A stretch of 64,000 bases of DNA. Source: Spinacia oleracea. Taxonomy: Eukaryota; Streptophyta; Magnoliopsida; Caryophyllales; Amaranthaceae. The position numbers were made by a program, and so were the translations under genes. Shown here piece after piece: positions 46,772 through 58,252 of this stretch. Every line of letters begins with the position of its first letter. Position 1 is the first letter of the stretch. The stretch covers positions 7,861,143 through 7,925,142 of the forward strand of contig NC_079491.1 in the NCBI RefSeq assembly GCF_020520425.1, written 5' to 3'. Under the pieces are notes generated by a model. That model was not told where the DNA came from, searched no databases, and worked only from the letters and a program-made list of their open reading frames with translations.

Positions 46772-47984
46772 ATGCTTGAATTACGACTAGCACAAGGAAA
46801 CCTTCTGAAAAAGGTCTTAGAACCGATCAAAGATATAGTGGATGAAGCCAACTTCGATTGTTCAAAGACAAGTTGCTCTTTACAAGGTCATAGACCAATG
46901 GCTTTTGTTGAGCTTCTGCTAAGAGCTGAGGGTTTTGCAGATGTGATAAGCATTATTCGATGGGGATGAATCTTAATTACATGTCTACCATGTTTAAGTG
47001 TGCTGGTAATGATGATATTATCACTATTAAGGCTGATGATGCAAGTGATAAGGTTAATTTCGTGTTTGAGAGCCCCAATAAGTTTCCCTTTTTTGATCTC
47101 GAAAAGTCAATTTTGGGTGTTATCTTCGGATATACGACTTTGTTCTCTTCACCTGTTCTTGTATGATTTTTCTAGTTTTGGTCTGTATTGTTCAGATAGT
47201 TTTTTTTATTTGTGATGATCTTATTCTTTTTTGTCCGGTGTGGTATAAATTTGAACAAAGCCGACTACTACTATCAAAGTTAACTCTTAATAAATTTGTA
47301 CTAATAAGTTACTAGCTGATGTTTGTTATGATGACAGACAAGGTTAAAGTTTCTGATTTTGAGATGCACTTGATGGACATAGACGTTGATCGGTTCGATT
47401 TCCCTGAAGCCGAATATGATGCCACTATAAGGATGCCTACAGCTCAATTTGCCAAGATTTGCAGAGATTTTAGCCAAATTGGCGACACTGGTACTGTTTT
47501 GTACTGTTTTTGTATCTTATCCAATGGAATTGTCCTGGTTTTTCGAGTTTTGCTTCAAGTGCTAATACATGATTATTACAGTTGTAATCTCCGTGACAGA
47601 AGAAGGTGTTAAGTTTTCAATAACAGGTGAAATTGGAACTGCAAGTGTTGTCTGCAGACACACACCGTCTACAAGGTATATAGAAATATTCACTAATATA
47701 AAATAATAACTGGTTTGTAATGTAAATTTGTAATGTAGTGATATTAATTTGGTTTGTACTTGAAATTGTAGCATGAAGAAGCCACATTAATAGAGAGGAA
47801 TAAGTCGGTGGAACTGCCATTTTCACTAAGATACATGATCTCGTTCATCAAGGCAACACCGATCTCGAACATTGTCACAATCAGTATATCTTCAATGCTT
47901 CCTCTTGTGGTTGATTACAATATTGCTGAGATGGGTTATATTCGATTCTATTTGGCTCCCAAGATGGAAGAGAAGTATAATTAA
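46772..47984 (+). pseudogene. PCNA-like gene relic with introns retained
   Basis: The ATG at 46772 starts [20 protein letters not shown], the N-terminus of the sliding clamp PCNA. Later pieces are [20 protein letters not shown] (46960, a different frame), [12 protein letters not shown] ... [10 protein letters not shown] (47338-47491), [20 protein letters not shown] (from 47580 after ttacag), and [20 protein letters not shown] to [19 protein letters not shown] and TAA (47771-47984). Introns with GT/AG ends remain at 47492-47579 and about 47685-47770, so this is a decayed genomic duplicate, not a processed copy. Frame changes near 46940 and 47670 and a deletion in exon 1 (canonical AMDSSHVALVALLL reduced) make a full clamp impossible. 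The last three pieces are remarkably well preserved. Confidence 0.85.
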
Positions 47985-47999
47985 TCCATATGATTTTAC

Positions 48000-48600
48000 T
48001 TGGATTTCCTCATGCACTTTAATTTTTTCTTTTTATTACCATACAGCATACTCCCCTGTTTCATAATAATTTGCACATGTGTTTAAGTATTTTCACCGTT
48101 AATCTGTTCCAATTTAGTTTTGTTACTTATCATGCAAAGCAATTTAAGAGCACAAATTCTTATTTAAAGGTAGTGTTCAATAAATCAGAGTAACATCATG
48201 ACCGAATCAGGGCCACGGAATATGCATCATCTATTGTAGTGATGTTTATGAAGCAGTTACATTCAAAAGAAACACACACCATCTGTTGTTAATATGGTTC
48301 TTGCAGAAATAATCAGTAATTAAAACTGATATTTTCATCCCATAATAGAAATAGCCAAATAAATACAGAACTTCAGAAGTCACAATGAAGCTTCAACCAG
48401 AAAAACACAAAGATAATGAGCACGATTGACAGTTCAGAAGTGCATTCTCATTTCGAATAATCAAAACTAACTAGCTCTTCTTCCTCTGCTGAAATGAGAT
48501 GGCCATTTAAATGATAAACAGCTTTATTCTAGTAAGATATATATTAAACTTAGCCAAAAAAAATAATAGACAAGATCAAACCTCAATGTATCAATCAAAT
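48000..48600. other. 3' flank of the PCNA relic
   Basis: No gene, repeat or RNA recognised. Confidence 0.4.
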
Positions 48601-49079
48601 TATGAATCTAGTACTATATGAATCTCCTACCATCGCAACAAAATAAGCAAGCTAAGGCAATATTAAACAATCGTAACATTCGCCTTCTTCGGCTTGCAGC
48701 TTTCAAAAGTACTAATATGCATCCCTGTAAGTGTAAAAACCAAATAATAAGTTTACTTTGTAGTTAATTATATATTGCAGCTCATCTCTGAATCTAATAC
48801 CAAGTACGAAGTAGTTATTTCCACCAATCTCTAGACTGGTTCAAAGGAAAGCATAAATTAACTTAAATCGTCTTGTCCCATTGACAATTTGACATACACA
48901 ATATGACAATACATTTGAAGAGTGACTACAGTTTGCGAATCAATTAATACTTCATTAATACAGACATTAGCTTTCCTGATGAAATTACAAAACTACAAAC
49001 ATTAGCTTCCAGACTTTAATACCTGGCTTTTTCTGTAGCAGGACCCTGCACATTCAGATATTAAATCAGAAACTCTGGT

Positions 49080-49310
49080 AATAATTCACATTCTGATTAA
49101 TACATAAAACATTCATAACACATTTGCAATAATACATTTGCAATAATACATTTGCAATAATACATTTGCAATATATGCATTAATAGCACCCTCTGAGGCA
49201 CATTCCAGGGCTTCATATATTGCAGTGAGTTCTGCTTCCAAAGCGCGCTAGAATAGAACATTAACAGGTGAAGGTAAGTCCTGCAATCCAAATGTCGTGG
49301 CTATCTCTAC
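49080..49310 (-). pseudogene. RNase H-like relic, copy C
   Basis: Homologous to 2250-2540 and 13290-13711 (agttctgcttccaaagcgcg corresponds to the LEAEL region) but further decayed and expanded by a 15-bp tandem repeat. No open domain. Confidence 0.6.
49125..49170. repeat. 15-bp tandem repeat, 4 copies
   Basis: catttgcaataata repeated in tandem, at a place where copies A and B have a single unit. Confidence 0.85.
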
Positions 49311-49759
49311 AAAATCAGCTAAAGAGATTATCAAGTTCACAATCTGATAACTATATGGAATTGCCCCAGGGTAAAGGGCAAAAAAGTCCAAAATTCACTT
49401 ATATTTATATGTCGAAAGCAGAGAGCCTTGAACACACATTGTAACTTGACTAACCAAAAAAGAAAGACAAATAAAACCAAAAACATTGCAGATGTTCAAG
49501 TTGATCCTCGTTCACCACTGAGGATATTCTTCTCTTGCATGGTAAACATATGAAATAGAAAAGAAAAATAAACCAGAGAACGCAGTCTTATCAAATATGC
49601 TCTTCACTTTAGATTCCACTGAATCAGTCTAGGTAATATCTTGGATACTTAGAACTATATTAGCTTAAAGAAACGGAAGTTACAGTTACGACTCCAGCTA
49701 AACCTCCCATTTACCTAACTTGAGCAATGCACAAGACAAGACCATAGGAAAATAAGACT

Positions 49760-49910
49760 GCGTTCATTCAGAAATTGTGATTTAATACCTTTTCTTAGAA
49801 GAGTGACCTCATCCACACGAATAAAATAAAAAAAGGGAGGCGGGAATTCATTCAGAAATTGTGATTTAATACCTTTTCTTAGAAGAGTGACCTCATCCAC
49901 ACGAATACTA
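49760..49910. repeat. Tandem duplication, unit about 82 bp
   Basis: Two near-identical copies of attcattcagaaattgtgat ... cctcatccacacgaat lie in tandem. Confidence 0.85.
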
Positions 49911-50559
49911 AGGATTTTGTAAGCAGTTCGACATTCAATATAACAAATCCTCCCTTCTTATCCCCTAATTTCCTCTGTACTAAATCTATTTTCATCTATT
50001 TTCTGTAATTGTTAGCTCAATTTGTTACACACGTCCACAAGTGACAAATTCATCTCTGATAATTTCCATATCCTTACAGATGTTATAAGTGTTAATGCCT
50101 TAATTCGTTGACACCAAAGTCCAAGGGGAAAAGAGTAGTCTCTTGGTTCAAGCTAACATTAGGTTGATACTAATAGCACGTGACACCTTAAATTCACTAC
50201 CACAATACTCTACCATGTTAGAACAATGAGTCAATGACAAAATCCAAATAGATGTCGAGACACAAAATTCTTACTTCTAGCATTCTATTTCTTGTATTGG
50301 AAACTAAAACTTTATTGTTGGTTTTCCAGCAAAAACTTACTACTTTCAATTAAACTGTTTTGGATAATAACCACATTGAGGATGCCTAGTTGCCTAATCT
50401 TACAGACACCGATCTCATTGTCAAGCCATGGATAAAGCACAACTGTTCCTTAAAATGCCACATCAATATGAGTGCTTTTAATATGAAATCAAAAATCGAA
50501 AATATCAACCAAATTAATCAAAAACCTAAATCGTAAATTCAACAAAATTAAAGGAAAAA

Positions 50560-51279
50560 TAACCGCAAAATCAAAAACCTAAAAATCGGTGAGTTCGACT
50601 GTTCGAAGAGGGAGTAAGGTCGTCGGCGGCGACGAATATGATGGTGGTGATGGTTGTCCTCTCCGGCGATGAAGGAAGTTTTGCACGTTGAGAGGAGAGG
50701 AGAGATATCGATTGGCGTTTCGGCTGCGCCAGGCGACGACCATGGTGTAAGTGGTGGTGGTTTGGCGATTGGAGCTTCTTGGTGGAGGAGATCTGGGGGA
50801 AAGAGGCGGAGGGTTTGAGGAGCGTTGAACCAGGAGAGGGGAGAGGGAGAGAGAAATGAATCATTTAGAAGAACATAAGAAATGAGAAGAGAGAAAAAAT
50901 TGCTTTCATATAGTGCGCGTGATCTCACGCGCGCGTGGGATAAGCAGTAGTCTGACGTGCGCGTGAGCGTCAGGCGGCCTGACAAGAAAGTTTCTGTAAT
51001 ATCAATATCTCGCATTCAACTTCATCAATCAGAACCCTAATCTTCTCGCCTCTCCCTCTTCGGGTTCTCCGCCTCTCCCTCTAGGGTTTCAACTCTCAAC
51101 CAGAAATACAATCAGACCCCCGGTCACTCCGGTCCCTTCACAACTCGTTTTCTCTCACACGGTTACGTTCTTCTTCAACAAGAAACCCCCTCTCAATCAA
51201 CAAGAAAAACTTAAGGATGTGGTATTTTCTGATCTAGAAGAAGCTCAAGACTTGGAGTACGATTTCTTTGTTCTTGAGG
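50560..51279. other. Possible bidirectional leader region; one candidate plus-strand exon
   Basis: 50560-51015 on the minus strand and 51030-51279 on the plus strand look like CT-rich plant 5' leaders. The plus side ends in an open stretch encoding LKDVVFSDLEEAQDLEYDFF followed by a donor-like gag|gtaatt at 51279-51284. I do not recognise the product and see no continuation. A CG-rich patch (50910-50985, gcgcgtgatctcacgcgcgc) lies between them. Could be a promoter with a first exon, or a captured 5' end. Confidence 0.3.
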
Positions 51280-51284
51280 TAATT

Positions 51285-52582
51285 TCGTATACATCTTATC
51301 CTATCTTTAGAGTTTTATTAAAAAAAATTGTAGATCTGTTATATTCACATATTAAAATTTCTTTGTGTGTGTGCGGAATTATGCCTGTGAATTTCAAGGG
51401 TTTTTGTAAGAATGTGTCACTTTGATGCTGAATTATGTTTATATTGTGAATTTATGATTCATAGGTCATAATGATTGTTTAGTTGTTCTTAAGGTCTCTA
51501 AATTTAGAGATAGAGATGGGGATTTGTTTATGGAAAAATTTATGATTATGTATCCTTGTCAATGGAGTAATGGACTATAACACGTATTGGTGGAAGTGTG
51601 GTCAACTATGTTGATTTTTATATGCTCTCATTAATGTTAAAGGAATATGGTGCTATAGTTCGACATGAAAGTAAATTTAATTCTAAAAATATAAAAAATG
51701 CCACCTCCAATTGAATCTCATTACATACATGCTTGTCTTGAGATAATCATACTTTAAATGCCTACATTAATTATTAAGTTTTTCTCTAGTGTTGAATTAT
51801 AAACACTTAAACTCTGGTGAAGTATTGGTGGGTAGTTTTTAAGAGAATTTTTGATGTTTGATGCCTGCTTGTTATCATACACTCAGATCCTCATACACTC
51901 TTATATGTTCCCAGGGAATTGATAGAATGTTTGAAAAGTATATTTCAGGGGTCTGTCTAGTTGATCTGGTTGTCGATTCAAAATCCGAAAGTGTTGAACT
52001 TGTTCAAATTTTTTGGGGGTAAAGAGTGAAAGTCTCTTGTTATGATTTTCTGGATTAACATTTTTGTAATATAAAGAGAGTGGAAAAATGCATAATAACA
52101 GCAATCAAAATCAGATTTAGAAATGTACTGGTCCTGATATTAGTGTAGATGTCACTATGTACTGGTCCTGATATTGATCTTGATAAGATTTAGAAATCAA
52201 AATCAGCCACAACCTGCATAATAACAGCAAGATAAAGCACAAAACAATCAAAATCCATGAATGAAGTGCAAGGTAGAGGTAAAATCGCACAAGAAATGTA
52301 CACACATTATCAAAACCCAAATGACTGAATGAGAGCACGAGGCATAGTGCAGAAGAACTTGTAATGATTTCAGTAACAGATATTTGGCTAGAAGTATACC
52401 ACCATCTAACAAAATAATGATGCATGGCACAATAATTATTAATGGATGCATAGGTATACATGTATCTCTACATGCATACTACATGAAACGACGGCGTTTC
52501 TTAATAAAAGAAACACGCTCTATTTATATTACCTGCCCAGATTTTTTGCCATTTTCTCTCTCCTCTAACCTCTCTCCATTTT
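51285..52582. other. Intergenic DNA left of the inverted repeat
   Basis: AT-rich with a short duplication of gtactggtcctgatatt (52124 and 52156). Directly left of the inverted repeat is a partial tandem copy of ctctctcctctaacctct (about 52555-52600). No gene. Confidence 0.4.
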
Positions 52583-52652
52583 TCTCTCTCCTCTAACCTC
52601 TCCCCAATTCCTCTCTCCAGGATCTCGAATTTGCGGATGACTTCGCCGGAGT
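52583..52652 (+). repeat. Left arm of a perfect 70-bp inverted repeat
   Basis: Starts tctctctcctctaacctctc and ends gacttcgccggagt; identical at all 70 positions to the reverse complement of 63931-64000. The right arm runs off the window, so the true arm may be longer outwards. Best read as a terminal inverted repeat of a large DNA element. Confidence 0.9.
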
Positions 52653-53052
52653 AATGCTAGGTAATGCTAACAAAAAGTAGCCACCCTTGTACACAGAAGC
52701 AAGGTAATGCTACAGTCCATAGATACAAAATTATGTGTATTAAGTCTCCTAACAACAACCACTCGAGTACATTAAAATTACAAGCGAAAAGACAGTATAC
52801 AGTCAATCCAACTATGGGAAAAGAAATGCATATGGTCTACATGCCCTACACAATAAAGTTATAGAACAAGATTTTGACACTTGCTCTTTTTTCCTACAAT
52901 GAAGGCTATCATGGAAACCGACATAAAATCACGTACGCCACACACCTAAAAAATCACAAACCAAAGAAAATTTGATCTTCACTTGACTATTTGATTAACA
53001 CAATTCTAGTTTCTCTATTCAAGAGTTGGTTCTAAAGAAAACAATAAATAAT
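52653..53052. other. Subterminal DNA left of the ABCB fragment
   Basis: Non-coding, 3'-UTR-like. No GAACAT motif array here, in contrast to the right subterminal region. Confidence 0.4.
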
Positions 53053-53253
53053 CTACTCCGCAATGCTTGATGCCTCTGCATATGCATCCTGTATATTCTC
53101 CGCAAGCCTGTGAAGGAATATATTTGAAATTCCTGCTGCTGCAACAACAATTGGCCATGTTGCTAAAGTGATGAGCAAAATCTGGCAACAACGGCTAAAT
53201 CTAACAACAAGACCGCTGAAAAATGTTGCCATGTTGGGGATATAATTATTAAC
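53053..53253 (-). pseudogene. ABC transporter B-family (ABCB6/20-type) exon fragment
   Basis: The minus strand encodes VNNYIPNMATFFSGLVVRFS, then QILLITLATWPIVVAAAGIS and NIFLHRLAENIQDAYAEASS with IAE followed by TAG. This matches the first transmembrane domain of plant ABCB6/ABCB20-like transporters (NMATFFSG, GGISNIFLHRLAENIQDAYA). An acceptor-like gttag precedes the first codon. The TAG stands where the family has a Gln codon. Only one exon of a gene of many exons is present. First of several minus-strand fragments inside the inverted repeat. Confidence 0.85.
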
Positions 53254-53862
53254 CTAACTCACAAAAGCACAAAAAGTTAGAATGAACAATATAAATCACG
53301 TACTTTAATTCATGAAGATATAAAAAAATAAAGAGTAAACTAATGTTGAATAAGCAGCGCATAACTCAAGACTTGGCTACTTATGTCTCCATTGTTTCCA
53401 TATTTGTGAAAGAAACTCATATCCTGAATTAATAAATCTTGTATACAGATGGACCTAATTACAACAGTTTGTCGTTCCCCGTAAGAATCCAACAGTTTGT
53501 CGTTCCCCGTAAGAATCCAACAAAGGCTGATTCAATCACGGAGAAAGAGTGCTCTGTGAATTTATGACCAAAAATCTTCAAGTCAAAATATGTCAAAGAA
53601 ACACAACATTATGTAATCCAAACCACTCACATCAGCATGCTAAACTAAGCATCAAATATTGCACCAAACAACTCAAATAAGAATTATCCTCGGAATTAGT
53701 GGGTACTGGGAGAAAGTCTCCACCAACTTCTGACACTCATAGGAAAGACAAATGGGATGACTGAAAAGGAGAAAGGAAAAGGGAAGAGGAAAAACAACCT
53801 TTTATATTCATCTACACCAAAATTTAAAGAGGAAATCAAAGATGATATTTCTTATTCCTAAC
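53254..53862. other. Spacer between captured fragments
   Basis: Includes a 29-bp tandem duplication (aacagtttgtcgttccccgt twice, 53464-53520). No recognisable exon. Confidence 0.5.
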
Positions 53863-54262
53863 CTGGATTATAATCACCAAAGATTACTTCAGCGAGTGCT
53901 TCACCCCCGGTTTCACCAGGATACCCAATCCAAAGAATTCTAGCAATTCGTGAATCTGCTTCAGCAAACGAGACATCAAGGGGTCCACCCCCAGTGAGGA
54001 CTAATATTATGTGTTTTCTGCTAACAGAAGCGACCAAAGATAAAAGGTCCATCTGTTTGCCAGGAAGAAGAAGAGTAATGCGGTCTTTATCTTCTGTTTC
54101 TTGGGTCAAGTCCAAGCCAACAGTTAAGATAACATAATCAGACATTTCAGCCACAAGGAGGGCTTCATTAAACGTTGAATTGGACTCACAAGCCACATAC
54201 AGACATCCACTAACATAAGTTGTCTTCTTGATGTATGTTTGTAAACCCTCAACATAAGTTTT
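53863..54262 (-). pseudogene. GH3 beta-xylosidase exon fragment
   Basis: Minus-strand reading: [105 protein letters not shown] and GDYNPG. This is the C-terminal alpha/beta domain of plant cell-wall beta-D-xylosidases (family GH3). The exon stops at CCAG followed by gttagg, the natural donor position (GDYNPG|G). It is open throughout. The catalytic nucleophile domain is not included. Its 5' edge is fused directly to an EF-1alpha fragment. Confidence 0.85.
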
Positions 54263-54664
54263 GGGGCGTATCCATTTCCAATCCGGCCAGGGTGGTTCAT
54301 GAGGATGACCTGAGCATTGAAGTTGGTTGCCTCCTTAGCAGGGTCTTTCTTGGAGTCAGATGTCACATATACACGCTTGATATCTCTGTGTCCAGAGGCA
54401 TCGATCACAGTGCAGTTGTACATGTTGGTCTCTAACTTCCACAAGGCCATATCAATGGTAATACCACGTTCACGCTCATCCTTTAGTTTGTTAAGAACCC
54501 AAGCATACTTGAAGGACTCTTGTTCATCTCAGCAGCTTCCTTCTCAAATCTCTCGATCACACGCTTGTCAATACCTCCAAACTTGTAGATCAAGTGATAA
54601 GTGATGGTTGACTTTCCAGAATCGACATGACCACCAAATTACTGATATGAATCTTTTCCTTACC
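54263..54664 (-). pseudogene. EF-1alpha fragment with large internal deletion, fused to GH3
   Basis: The minus strand starts GKEKIHIS-like, continues with [20 protein letters not shown], a frame change near MNKSPS, then [20 protein letters not shown] and [10 protein letters not shown], and jumps to [20 protein letters not shown] and [19 protein letters not shown]. The join removes about 200 residues of translation elongation factor 1-alpha (after GHRD). The initiator ATG is altered. The last codons run without a gap into the GH3 piece. Dead fragment. Confidence 0.85.
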
Positions 54665-54963
54665 CACAATGTCTTCTCAAGTAAAACTACAAACAGAAAA
54701 TAATCAATCGATCAGCACCAATAAACAATGAACAAATTATGTCCAACCATCATACTCTCAGAAATATCATATCCAAAATTGTGCGAAAGATCGGATTAAA
54801 CGAGCAATACTGACAGAGATATCACATACATACATACATAATCACAACCAAACTAAAATTACCAATCAATAAATACAAGATTGATATCTATAGAATCTAA
54901 ATCAATCACAAAACTTTACAAAATCAGCAGAATCATAGCAAAAGTTTGTCCTCAAAAGGAACA

Positions 54964-55036
54964 TGTCAGGAACCAGAATTGAACTGGTGAGTCAATGACA
55001 ATTTTTCCTCTGCTCTACCAACTGAGCTATCCTGAC
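54964..55036 (-). pseudogene. Plastid-type tRNA-Phe(GAA)-like pseudogene
   Basis: Minus strand, 73 nt, folds as a tRNA: acceptor GTCAGGA/TCCTGAC, D-arm GCTC/GAGC, T-arm ACCAG/CTGGT with TTCAATT loop. Sequence is close to chloroplast trnF (GATAGCTCAG, GGTAGAGCAGAGGA, CACCAGTTCAA). The anticodon loop is scrambled (AAAATTG, lacking U33) and the anticodon stem has a mismatch, so no GAA anticodon remains. Nuclear fossil of plastid DNA. Confidence 0.6.
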
Positions 55037-55039
55037 CAA

Positions 55040-55991
55040 TATATGTTTAAACCTATTAACAATTAAAGATAGGTAAAATATTACTCGGAAATCGAGATAG
55101 CTACTCCACTACCAGCACTTAATTCATGATGTTCCTAGTGTATTTCTCCGTATTAAACAACAATTAACATTTTAAGTTGTGATCCGTTTATTTAAATATG
55201 AACATGCAGATCATATAAATCCTACAACAGTGAGTCTTGGCTGAGTTAGAATATTTGGGTACAGAACTTATATCATGTTTTTGTCAGCAAGGCCTGTGGG
55301 ACATCATGCCTTATCACCACAATCCATGTTTGCTACTTCCACTTCTTCAATATAATGTTGCTAAAGCCTAACAAACAGCCTCATAGATCGAAACACATGG
55401 GAATAAAATTGTACATAAGACCGTCGATTCATCATTAAAAAACATAACTATATAGTGAAACTTGTAATTAATTTAATTAGAAAATATAACAATCTGATTA
55501 GAAATTAAGTGTACCTATTTAATTAATTAATTGTAGAGTATAACTATTTGATCACAATGTGTAACTATTTTATTTTAAATACAACTATTTATCAAGAAGT
55601 TGGTCTTATACACAAGATCTGTCATGTATAAGTTTTTGTATTTTCGGTATCCCAAACTCTTTATTTTTGGAATGACATTTTTCGTCTTGTAATCATCCTA
55701 ACAGAACAATGTATCATAGAGGCATAGACAAACCAGTTCATATTTCTTTCATCTTTGACCAGGCTAAACAATCAAACTGTCTTAAGAATGTCTATTCAGA
55801 TAATGTTTGCTGTTACTAAATAACTGCAACAAGAAGTCAGTGCCTTTGAGAAAATTTCCAACTGGCCACAATATAAAAGAGATTAGCAGATTTGTTTCTG
55901 TGTTGTTTCAAATTGAAACAACAACCTACAGACAAGGGATTATAAAACATAAAACTGAAGCAATCAGATCAGAAAAGCAGAATCAATGTTT
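55040..55991. other. Spacer between tRNA-like sequence and CYP704 fragment
   Basis: AT-rich, no recognised exon. Confidence 0.4.
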
Positions 55992-56508
55992 AGTTAACAC
56001 TTACATGAATGTATAAGATGTCATTTGCCTTAGAAATCTGCGAAATAATCCTGACAAATTTTGCAGCATTTCTTCTGAAAACACAGCTGAAATCTCTCAA
56101 TACCCGAGCTGAGAACTCAAATCCCGAAAGATTCCTCTGCTGCCTCCACTTATCTCCATCAACAGGAACGATTCCTTCCCCAAACAGACCAATAAGTATA
56201 TCTCTATTATACTTGCCTTTCGCATACTTATCAAAGCTTGTTTTCAGAATGTTTTTTATGTTTCTGACATCAGTAGTGTAAAATTCACTCTGGTCTGGCG
56301 CTAACAGCCGAAAGGTGGGATGTCTTCTAGCAGTCCCAGTTTGTTGATCATACAATTTATTGAAGTAGAACAGTTGGTGAAAGATTGTTCCCTTTACTGG
56401 TGGATAGTTTGGACTGCGAATAGACTAACCGGAGAAAGTTTTGATGAATACAGCAAGAATAAATACAAATATCAGCAAAAGTGCAGACGTTATGAAGGCG
56501 AAAATGGC
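55992..56508 (-). pseudogene. Cytochrome P450 CYP704-type first-exon fragment
   Basis: After an acceptor-like ttttcag the minus strand encodes AIFAFITSALLLIFVFILAV (membrane anchor), a TAG shortly after FIKTFSG, then PNYPPVKGTIFHQLFYFNKL, ARRHPTFRLLAPDQSEFYTT, NILKTSFDKYAKGKYNRDIL, GLFGEGIVPVDGDKWRQQRN and FEFSARVLRDFS. This is the N-terminal part of a CYP704C-like fatty-acid hydroxylase family member. It ends at a good donor (cat|gtaagt). Heme-binding FxxGxRxCxG and the I-helix are absent. Captured or duplicated exon. Confidence 0.85.
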
Positions 56509-56510
56509 TG

Positions 56511-57213
56511 AAAACAAATCCGTATTCTTTTATCAAGATCAATTATTCCATGATTGTCGTTGATAATAAGCTAGAAGTTTATCTTCTGTTGCAAATTTAG
56601 AAGTTTTTAATTAGTCATAGATCCCAACAACTCTGAGAAAGCTAAAAAGCACAACCATCAAGTATAAAAAATAGTACTTCTATGATTGACAAATATCTAC
56701 TGAAAACTTGGGATGTAATCATCATTTCAAAATAGCAGGTAAATTAAACTCTTATACTTATTACCCTGAGTAAACATGCTAAATCAAATGTAGTCCAAAT
56801 TATTGCCCAAAATTCAAGGTTAATGAGTTTGAATTAAGGAATTGATCAAAAGACTCGCTAAATGTTTAGAAAATAAGTTTTGTATCAACCTACCACTTAA
56901 CTTTAATATATTAACATTATGAAGATAAAATGCAGGTTCAACCACTGTTCATTTGAATCATTTCATGACATAATTTATCATGGAAGCCCTTGACTTACTA
57001 AAGTTTAAAGAATACACATTATCACCAAATTAACCATAAGTCAACTCTTACAACATGATAACACAGCACACAACCTAAACCTTCCATCCAAGATGAATTG
57101 GTTCCCATCGGATATCATTTCCGACTACAACAAGCTCAATACCTAACATTTCAACAAATCAAAACAATGTTACCAACAATTTCCCCCAAAATCCAACAAA
57201 ATTTATAACGAAC
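56511..57213. other. Intron-like spacer
   Basis: Non-coding AT-rich DNA between the CYP704 fragment and the leader exons; no recognised exon. Confidence 0.4.
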
Positions 57214-57589
57214 CTGAAAAGTTAGGAGTCGATATCTAAACAAACCCACCACCACCCCGCGACCGCTTCTTTGTCACGGCTCACCGAATGCTACACGGTC
57301 AAGGGATCGCCGACATCACCCCCCGTCCATTTCTCTGTACACAATTCGGAAATTAGACCCAAATAATCAACAAATATACAATCTTTTAGTAGCTAAAAAC
57401 CCTAGATCACTCCTCCAAATCTAAACCCTAACCCAGAAATCATGACATGGAAGGTGCGACTACAACTTAAATAACAGATTCCAATCACCCACATACTATA
57501 CATCAAATAAGTAGCAAATATAATTTGGAATTCGACCATAAAATATGCAATAATCTCTTACCAAATGGAAGATCCGTCTCCGTATACAT
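57214..57589 (-). other. Two-exon leader with a 23-codon spliced frame
   Basis: Minus strand: ATG at 57589 (MYTETDLPF), donor at 57562 (ttg|gtaagag), acceptor at 57335 (gtacag), then in phase EKWTGGDVGDPLTV and TAG at 57291; a second donor (cag|gttcg) follows at 57213. This looks like a genuine 5' gene end with short coding start or uORF. I do not recognise the parent gene. The upstream leader continues to about 57850 and then, beyond a 3.15-kb MULE, to a TATA box at 61098. It is placed to drive transcription across the minus-strand fragments to its left. Confidence 0.45.
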
Positions 57590-58243
57590 GGCTGACTCTC
57601 TATCAGTTTGCTGTCAGAAATTCGGTAGGAGACAAATCTTCCAAGGTATCCTTCAAATGGAAAAAACGCCATTAATTCGAAAGAAAAATATCAGAGAGGA
57701 TAGAATGGAAAGAAGAAGCCTTGCAAAAACTGAAAAGGTTGGTTGAGAGGAGAGAGAAATATCTACCATGGTCACATGGTGACTTGGTGAGGGACAACTT
57801 CTCTGGTTAGAGAGGATCGAGTAAAGATGAAGAAGAAGGGTGAGTAAATTCTGATTAAGAGTAAACTGTAGTGAAGGTCCCTAAACTTTGCCAAAAGGAG
57901 TAGTTAGGTCCCTCAAGTTTTAAAAGGAGCATTTAGGTCCCTCAAAATGGATGGAAAACGCTGCTTTTTGTTTTCCGTCATTAACGGCCGTTAAAATGAA
58001 TATAATAATATTAAAAATTATTAAAATAAAAGGAGAATTAATATACACGTAGATTAATGATTGAAAACAGATGATTTTGATGAAAAGAAGCCTTTTCCAA
58101 TTACTTAGAGGTTTCAACTTACTTTTTCAATGTGTACACGTGGAAACCTTCCAACTTCTCTCGGTTTTTCTGGTTCCTTCCTAATAATGTTTTGGCGGTA
58201 ATTTTTTACTGTTCCCAACCCTATTTCCCCCCTTTTCACTTCC

Positions 58244-58252
58244 TATTTATAT
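58244..58252 (+). promoter_or_regulatory. TATA-like box of the plus-strand cargo gene
   Basis: tatttatat lies about 100 bp upstream of the ATG at 58350 in a C-rich promoter-like context. Confidence 0.35.

Larger units (their letters stand above)
48715..50280. repeat. Segmentally duplicated F-box downstream unit (copy C), F-box gene lost
   Basis: Starts atgcatccctgtaagtgtaa exactly as copy A (about 1953), carries the RNase H-like relic, then blocks collinear with 13880-14160 and 2990-3280 (for example tctcttggttcaagctaaca). No F-box coding sequence follows. Contains two local tandem duplications (49125-49170, 49760-49910). Confidence 0.7.

Noticed and set aside
50548-51015. 155-codon minus-strand frame
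   Set aside because: Pro/Ser/His low-complexity translation of a CT-rich leader with an overlapping second frame; no domain seen.
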